Shown here: piece after piece, positions 59,428 through 64,000 of the stretch
Layout: every line of letters starts with the position of its first letter
Position numbering within the stretch: position 1 is the first letter of the stretch
From: Agromyces sp. H66
GTDB lineage: Bacteria > Actinomycetota > Actinomycetes > Actinomycetales > Microbacteriaceae
Length of the DNA: 64,000 bases
Assembly (NCBI RefSeq): GCF_004959775.1
Contig: NZ_SJZG01000004.1
Coordinates: 43,195 to 107,194 of the forward strand
Direction of reading: 5' to 3'
Notes under the pieces: generated by a model
Database searches by the model: none
Told to the model about the DNA's origin: nothing
The model's input: the letters and a program-made list of their open reading frames with translations, nothing else
Made by a program: the position numbers and the translations under genes

Positions 59428-60780
59428 TCAGTCGCGCTTGGCGGCGTCGGGCGACTCGAGTTGGCGACGGAGTTCGGGGTCGAGATCGACGCCCGCGCCG
59501 GCGACGAGCTCGTAGGCCGTCAGTTCGCGCGGCGCCTCTTCGATGCCCTGCAGGGGGGCCAGCACCTTCGACTCGTCGAGCGCGCCGAGCTTGCGGGCGG
59601 TCGGCAGTACCTGACGCTCGAGGGAGCCCACGAACGCGTTGTAGTCCTTCACGCTGCGCTCGATGGTGCGGCCGAGCTTCTCGATGTGACTCGCCGTCGT
59701 GGCCAGCCGTGAGTACAGTTCGCGGCTGAGGTCGAACAGCGTCTTGGCCTCGTTGGTGAGCACGTCCTGCTGCCACGAGAACGCGACGGTCTTGAGCACC
59801 GACCAGAGTGTCACGGGGGACGCGAGCGCCACGCGCTTGGCGAACGCGAACTCCATGATGCTGGGGTCGGCCTCGAGCGCGGCTGAGACGAGCGACTCGC
59901 TCGGGATGAACGCGATGACGAGTTCGGGTGAGGCGTCGAGGCCATTCCAGTAGCCCTTCGAACCGAGCGCGGTGATGTGGGCGCGCACCGCCTGCACGTG
60001 CTGCTTCATGAAGTCTGCGCGGCGCGCTGCGTCCGCCCCGTTCGCGGTCGCGGGGATCTGGCTCGCCTCGAGGTAGGCGTTGAACGGCACCTTCGCGTCG
60101 ACGGCGATCGACTTGCCGCCCGGCAGGCGAACGACCATGTCGGGCCGGCCCGAGCCCGAGTCGCTCGAGATGCTCGACTGCACGTCGAAGTCGACGCGCT
60201 CGACGAGTCCTGCGGCCTCGACGACGCTGCGCAACTGCGTCTCGCCCCAGACACCGCGCGTGCTGTTGGAGCGCAGCGCCGAGGCGAGCGCCTCGGCCGT
60301 CGAGCGCAGCCGCTCCTCCGACTCCGCCGCCGACTTCAACTGCTGGGCGAGCTCGCCGTGCTGGAGGTTGCGCTGCGACTCGAGGTCGGTGACCTTCGCC
60401 TGCATGTCGGACAGCGACTGCTTGACGGGCGCGAGGGCCTGCAGCACGCGGCTCTCGGCCTGTTCGCGGGCCTCACGTGCCTGCTGCTCGGCCCGGTGCT
60501 GCTCGACGAGCTCGCGATGCTGCTGCTGGGCGGCGACGATCTGCTCGCGCAGCAGCTCGGCCGTGGCCTGGGTCGCCGCAAGTTCCTCGCGGAGCAGTGA
60601 CTTCGCGGACTCCTCGGCGGCGCGTACCTCGGCGAGCTGCGCCTGGTGCAGCGCCTCGACGAGTGCCGGGTCTTCGGCCGCGGGCGCGTTCGCCGCGCGG
60701 CGCGACGACACCACGGCGACGCCGAGGCCGCCGAGGATCGCGCCGACGAGGAGGCCGATGACGAGTGCGAGGAGGTCCAT
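59428..60780 (-). CDS. rmuC: RmuC family DNA recombination protein
   Basis: 450 residues. One N-terminal membrane segment (LLALVIGLLVGAILGGLGVA), a coiled coil of about 130 residues rich in Glu, Gln and Ala, then the nuclease-like RmuC domain: STRGVWGETQLRSVVEAAGL, GGKSIAVDAKVPFNAYLEA, and SPVTLWSVLKTVAFSWQQD. The PD-(D/E)xK-type residues lie in VDAKVPF. RmuC proteins limit inversion between short inverted repeats; their substrate is not established. ATG 60780. Confidence 0.93.
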   Translation of the reverse strand: MDLLALVIGLLVGAILGGLGVAVVSSRRAANAPAAEDPALVEALHQAQLAEVRAAEESAKSLLREELAATQATAELLREQIVAAQQQHRELVEQHRAEQQAREAREQAESRVLQALAPVKQSLSDMQAKVTDLESQRNLQHGELAQQLKSAAESEERLRSTAEALASALRSNSTRGVWGETQLRSVVEAAGLVERVDFDVQSSISSDSGSGRPDMVVRLPGGKSIAVDAKVPFNAYLEASQIPATANGADAARRADFMKQHVQAVRAHITALGSKGYWNGLDASPELVIAFIPSESLVSAALEADPSIMEFAFAKRVALASPVTLWSVLKTVAFSWQQDVLTNEAKTLFDLSRELYSRLATTASHIEKLGRTIERSVKDYNAFVGSLERQVLPTARKLGALDESKVLAPLQGIEEAPRELTAYELVAGAGVDLDPELRRQLESPDAAKRD

Positions 60781-60865
60781 GCCGACAGTGTCGCAGCGGC
60801 CGCCGACATCGGCGCCGAGGCGCGGCCGGTGTGCGCTGGGAAACGCCCGATCGAGGGGTCGAGCG

Positions 60866-61483
60866 CTACTGCAACGCCATGGGGCCGTGCGCGGTGCGCT
60901 GTTCGCGCGTCGCGATGGGGCCGATGGCGCCGATCTGCACCCGCGTGACGTGCGCGAGGCGCTCGAGGTCGTCGGCCTCGTGCCGCTTCGCGGCGTGCAC
61001 GATGATCGCGGCGCACGCCTCGGCGTCGGCGAGCGCGTCGTGGTGCGAGAATCCCTCGAACCCGGCGGCCATCGCCGCGACCGGCAGGCGGTACGAGTCG
61101 AGGTGGTACGTGCGGCGGGCGACCTGCAGGCTGCACAGCGAGCGGAAGTCGGGCACCTCGAGCCCGAAGGCGGCGGTCGTCTTCGCGATGACGCCCATGT
61201 CGAAACCGGCGTTGTGGGCCACGAGCACGTCGCTTCCGGCGAACTCGCGCAGGGCGGGCAGGTGCACGTCCCAGCCGGGGGCATCGGCCACCATCTCGGG
61301 CGTGATGCCGTGGATGCGGATGTTCCACTCCGAGAACTCGTTGTGCGGGAACGGCGGTCGGATGTACCAGTGCTCCCGATCGACGACGCGACCGTCGCGC
61401 ACCTTCACGAGGCCGACGGAGCACGCGGACGCACCCGACGAGTTGGCTGTTTCGAAGTCGATCGCGGTGAAGTCCACTGGCAC
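60866..61483 (-). CDS. DnaQ-type 3'-5' exonuclease domain protein
   Basis: 205 residues, DEDDh exonuclease: motif I FTAIDFETANSSG, motif II LVAHNAGFDMGV, motif III SHHDALADAEA. The fold covers nearly the whole protein, with a C-terminal tail ending RVQIGAIGPIATREQ. It resembles the DNA polymerase III epsilon-like stand-alone proteins found in actinobacteria. GTG 61483 is taken, with GACGAT six bases upstream as a possible -10; GTG 61477 is an alternative. Upstream of it and divergent is a methyltransferase gene. Confidence 0.88.
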   Translation of the reverse strand: MPVDFTAIDFETANSSGASACSVGLVKVRDGRVVDREHWYIRPPFPHNEFSEWNIRIHGITPEMVADAPGWDVHLPALREFAGSDVLVAHNAGFDMGVIAKTTAAFGLEVPDFRSLCSLQVARRTYHLDSYRLPVAAMAAGFEGFSHHDALADAEACAAIIVHAAKRHEADDLERLAHVTRVQIGAIGPIATREQRTAHGPMALQ

Positions 61484-61540
61484 GTGAGCATCGTCGCACG
61501 CGGCGCCGACAGTTGACGGATGCCCCGCCGCGGGCGTGGA

Positions 61541-62338
61541 ATGGGCGGCGTGGATGCCGAGCCTCTGAACCGCGGTCCCGACGGCGTCGTGGTCGACCCG
61601 AGCGATCCCGCGACGGTGCAGGTCGCCCGCTCGTTCGGCGCCGCGGCATCCGTGTACCACCGGTCGCGACCCGGGTACCCGGTCGAGGCCATCGCGTGGC
61701 TCGTCGGCGACGCCGAGCGGGTGCTCGACCTCGGCGCGGGCACGGGCAAGCTCACGGAGGCGCTCGTCGCGCTCGACCGCGACGTGATCGCCGTCGACCC
61801 CGTCGAGGAGATGCTCGACGAGCTCGAGGTCGCCGTGCCGGGCGTGCCGCGCATCCTCGGCACGGCGGAGGACATCCCGATCGAGGACGACTGGGTCGAC
61901 GCGGTGGTGGCGGGGCAGGCGTGGCACTGGTTCCAGCCCGATCGGGCGGTGCCCGAGATCGCCCGGGTGCTGCGGCCGGGCGGAGTGCTCGGCCTGGTCT
62001 GGAACAGCCGCGACATCCGCTCGGATTGGCTCAGGCAGGCGGGCGCCATCATGCACGAGGGCCACGACGCGAGCGCGACCTTCGAGGGGTACGTGCGGAT
62101 CGGCCCGCCGTTCGGCCCGATCGAGGAGCACACGGTGGAGTGGACCGAGCGGATGTCGCGGGCCCGGTTCCTCGACCTCGTGCGATCGCGCAGCTACTAC
62201 ATCACCGCGACCCCTGCTGAGCGGGCCGCGACCATGGCGGCGCTCGAGACGCTGCTCGACACGCATCCCGACGTCGCGGGCGCGGCGGAGCTCGCGGTGC
62301 CGTACGTCACGCACTGCTTCCGGGCGCGGCTGCCATAG
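61541..62338 (+). CDS. Class I SAM-dependent methyltransferase
   Basis: 265 residues. SAM site VLDLGAGTGKLTEALVAL (motif I), VIAVDPVEEMLDEL (motif II), ILGTAEDIPIEDDWVDAVVA (motif III-IV) and LRPGGVLGLVWNSRD (motif VI), as in UbiE/COQ5-type enzymes. A tail of 90 residues with EGYVRIGPPFGPIEEHTVEW may shape the substrate pocket. Substrate unknown. Start uncertain: ATG 61541, ATG 61520 or GTG 61550, none with a ribosome-binding site. EamA follows after 70 bases. Confidence 0.85.
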   Translation: MGGVDAEPLNRGPDGVVVDPSDPATVQVARSFGAAASVYHRSRPGYPVEAIAWLVGDAERVLDLGAGTGKLTEALVALDRDVIAVDPVEEMLDELEVAVPGVPRILGTAEDIPIEDDWVDAVVAGQAWHWFQPDRAVPEIARVLRPGGVLGLVWNSRDIRSDWLRQAGAIMHEGHDASATFEGYVRIGPPFGPIEEHTVEWTERMSRARFLDLVRSRSYYITATPAERAATMAALETLLDTHPDVAGAAELAVPYVTHCFRARLP

Positions 62339-62396
62339 CCGCGCGGGCGGAGGCAGCCCATCGGATGCCGCGTCGGCCGCCGCCTCGGCGACGACG

Positions 62397-62402
62397 TAGG
62401 CT
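62397..62402 (+). promoter_or_regulatory. -10 element of the EamA transporter gene
   Basis: TAGGCT ends six bases before GTG 62409. No ribosome-binding site is visible, so a leaderless mRNA is likely. Confidence 0.5.
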
Positions 62403-62408
62403 TGTCCG

Positions 62409-63383
62409 GTGAAACGCGGCCGGGTGTACCTCTTCCTGGCGCTCGCCAACCTGTTCTGGGCGGGCAACTACGTCTTCGGCGAGATGGTGACGCGCGAGAT
62501 CTCGCCGATCTCGCTCACGTTCTTCCGCTGGGTGTTCGCGTTCCTGCCGTTGATCGCGCTCGCCTGGCTCATCGAGCGTCCGAACTGGCGTGCCGCGCTG
62601 CGCGAGTGGAAGCTGCATCTGCTGCAGTCGGTGCTCGGGCTCACCGGTTACACGCTGTTCCTGTACGCCGCGCTCGGGTTCACGGGTGCCGTGAACGCGG
62701 CCGTCATCAGCGCCATCAACCCCGCAGTCATCGCGCTCGGCGCGGCGATCTTCCTGCGCGAACACCTCAACCGCGTGCAGGTGACGGGACTCGTCGTCGC
62801 GTTCGTGGGCGTGACGGTGGTGCTCACGGGCGGCGACCTCGGCCAGCTCGTCGCGCAGGGCTTCGGCGTCGGCGACCTGCTCGTCATCGCCTCCGTGCTC
62901 GCGTGGGCGGTGTACTCGCTCATCTCTCGCCGCCTCGCCACTCCGCCCATCACGGCGACGGCCGTGCAGAGCGTGTTCGCGGTCGTGACCATGCTGCCCG
63001 TCATCGCGTTCACCGGCGTCTCGCTGCCGTCGAGCGCCGCCGGTGCGCTCGGCCTCGCGTATATCGTGATCTTCCCGTCGATGGCGGGCTACGCGCTCTG
63101 GAACATCGGGGCCTCGAAGGTCGGCCCGTCGCGAGCGGGCACCTTCCTCAACCTGCTGCCGGTGTTCACGGTCGTCATCGCGCTCGCGCTCGGGGCGACG
63201 CTGGAACTGCCGGCGCTCATCGGCGGCGCGGTCGTCATCGCGGGCGTCTACCTCACGCTGCACCAGCGCCGCGCGGACCCGTCGGCATCCCCGGGGCCAG
63301 CTCGCGGCGGCCTCCCCGCCGCGTCAGGCACGCGGCTCGTCGGCGACTCGATCGAGCCAGTCCCGAACGAGCGCCCCGAATAG
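62409..63383 (+). CDS. EamA/DMT family transporter
   Basis: 324 residues with ten predicted membrane segments in two repeats: LFWAGNYVFGEMVTREISPI, FFRWVFAFLPLIALAWLIER and INPAVIALGAAIFLREHL in the first, FPSMAGYALWNIGASKVGPS and LLPVFTVVIALALGATLELP in the second, both with the EamA signatures (NPAVxALxAxxFLxE; LxPVFTVxxAxxxGE). Exports or imports small metabolites, often amino acids or nucleobases; the substrate is unknown. A hydrophilic C-terminal tail of 50 residues overlaps the opposite-strand hydrolase by 60 bases. Confidence 0.9.
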   Translation: MKRGRVYLFLALANLFWAGNYVFGEMVTREISPISLTFFRWVFAFLPLIALAWLIERPNWRAALREWKLHLLQSVLGLTGYTLFLYAALGFTGAVNAAVISAINPAVIALGAAIFLREHLNRVQVTGLVVAFVGVTVVLTGGDLGQLVAQGFGVGDLLVIASVLAWAVYSLISRRLATPPITATAVQSVFAVVTMLPVIAFTGVSLPSSAAGALGLAYIVIFPSMAGYALWNIGASKVGPSRAGTFLNLLPVFTVVIALALGATLELPALIGGAVVIAGVYLTLHQRRADPSASPGPARGGLPAASGTRLVGDSIEPVPNERPE

Positions 63384-64000
63384 CCTCGGCCGCTCGAACT
63401 GCAGGTTGTGACCGGCCACGTCGAGTACCGCGAAGGATGCCGCGGGGTAGTGCTCGACGAGGTCCCACTGGTCGAGGTATCCCACGATCCAGTCCTGTCG
63501 CCCGGCGACGATGAGGGTCGGTGCCGCGAACGGCTCGTCGCGCTCGATCGGCTCGTCGAGCGCGTAGGCGGACCGGATGCGGGCGATCGTCGCCGCGGCG
63601 CCGGCGGCGAGGCCTGGCGCGACGTCGGCCCGGAAGCTCGCGAGGGTGTCAGCCGATTCGATGACCGCCACGTCGGTGAACTCGGAGGCCTCGGCGGGGT
63701 CGAGGGCGGCGATGAGCTCGGGGTCGGGGCGTCGCACCGTGCGCGGGGGTAGCGCACGGCCGGATGCCTCGGCGACGACCATGGGGCAGATGAGCGCGAG
63801 CCCGAGCACCTGGTCGCGTCGGCGCTGCACGAGCGCGCGCGCAAGATATCCGCCGTAGGACTCGCCGACGAGGAGGAACGGCTCGTCGCCGATGGCCTCG
63901 TCGACGAACGCGTCGACGCGGTCGAGCACGTCGCGGGTGCTCGAGACGGCGTCGCCCGGCGAGGCGTCGAGCCACGGAAGGTCGGGGTAGATGCGCCGGA
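63324..64000 (-). CDS. Alpha/beta hydrolase, N-terminus beyond window
   Basis: About 225 residues of the C-terminal part are seen; the frame stays open to the window edge (RIYPDLPWLDASPGDAVS). The nucleophile elbow is LVGESYGGYLARALVQ with Ser at the centre, the acid is the Asp in LIVAGRQDWIVGY, and the His lies in VAGHNLQFERP. Together they complete the triad. It belongs to the Hydrolase_4/proline-iminopeptidase-like group with a lid domain between; the substrate cannot be deduced. Its stop is inside the last 60 bases of the opposite-strand EamA gene. Confidence 0.88.
   Translation of the reverse strand, partial: RRIYPDLPWLDASPGDAVSSTRDVLDRVDAFVDEAIGDEPFLLVGESYGGYLARALVQRRRDQVLGLALICPMVVAEASGRALPPRTVRRPDPELIAALDPAEASEFTDVAVIESADTLASFRADVAPGLAAGAAATIARIRSAYALDEPIERDEPFAAPTLIVAGRQDWIVGYLDQWDLVEHYPAASFAVLDVAGHNLQFERPRLFGALVRDWLDRVADEPRA

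Overview
The window is chromosomal DNA of a high-GC Gram-positive bacterium, almost certainly an actinobacterium of the family Microbacteriaceae (Agromyces/Microbacterium-like). The case rests on very high GC with codons ending in G or C, frequent GTG starts, -10 boxes of the TAGRCT/TAGGAT type placed directly before start codons (leaderless mRNAs), and gene order. The species cannot be named from the sequence. No rRNA, CRISPR array, insertion sequence, integrase or prophage is visible; two tRNA genes are.

Layout, part 1 (1-29 kb). The window opens inside an ABC-F ATPase gene, followed by small regulatory genes (MarR, and an ArsR/SRPBCC pair). Then comes an actinobacterial housekeeping block whose order resembles Mycobacterium tuberculosis Rv1014-Rv1026: tRNA-Gln, glmU, prs, (fadD-like, HTH, DUF202 genes, gnd, gntK inserted), rplY, pth, (RNase H), mfd, (nhaA), mazG, (hisS), eno, ftsB-like, DUF501, then a subtilisin-like protease, ndh, a tRNA with anticodon TAA, and ppx. 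It serves cell-wall precursor and PRPP synthesis, translation quality control, transcription-coupled repair, nucleotide-pool cleaning, glycolysis, division and respiration.

Part 2 (29-39 kb) is more accessory. It holds a TetR-MFS-PLP aldolase/deaminase-sugar lactone oxidase run joined by overlapping codons, a secreted trypsin-like protease, a lemA-htpX pair, a YcaQ/AlkX-like DNA glycosylase and an AI-2E family permease.

Part 3 (39-58 kb) is a second housekeeping block resembling Rv1080-Rv1110: ilvA, greA, DUF4307, (mca expected but absent), a small membrane protein, hemolysin III, uppS, a class V aminotransferase, PIN-PhoH, a MarR/FAD-oxidase pair, PPOX flavoprotein, fumC, carbonic anhydrase, DUF4245, xseB-xseA, ispH, a membrane protein, fba and glpX. 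Here fba and glpX are divergent, across an intergenic region carrying a perfect 26-bp tandem repeat and two overlapping palindromes.

Part 4 (57.5-64 kb): MFS exporter, SemiSWEET-like protein, rmuC, a DnaQ-type exonuclease, a methyltransferase, an EamA transporter and the 3' part of an alpha/beta hydrolase running off the window.

No clearly novel multi-gene system is visible. The most interesting signals are non-coding: a Leu-anticodon tRNA with a short variable arm, glmU beginning one base after tRNA-Gln, a symmetric divergent promoter beside the place where mca should be, several inverted-repeat families, and a strand-symmetric word (GGATGC/GCATCC) that seems to override codon preference.
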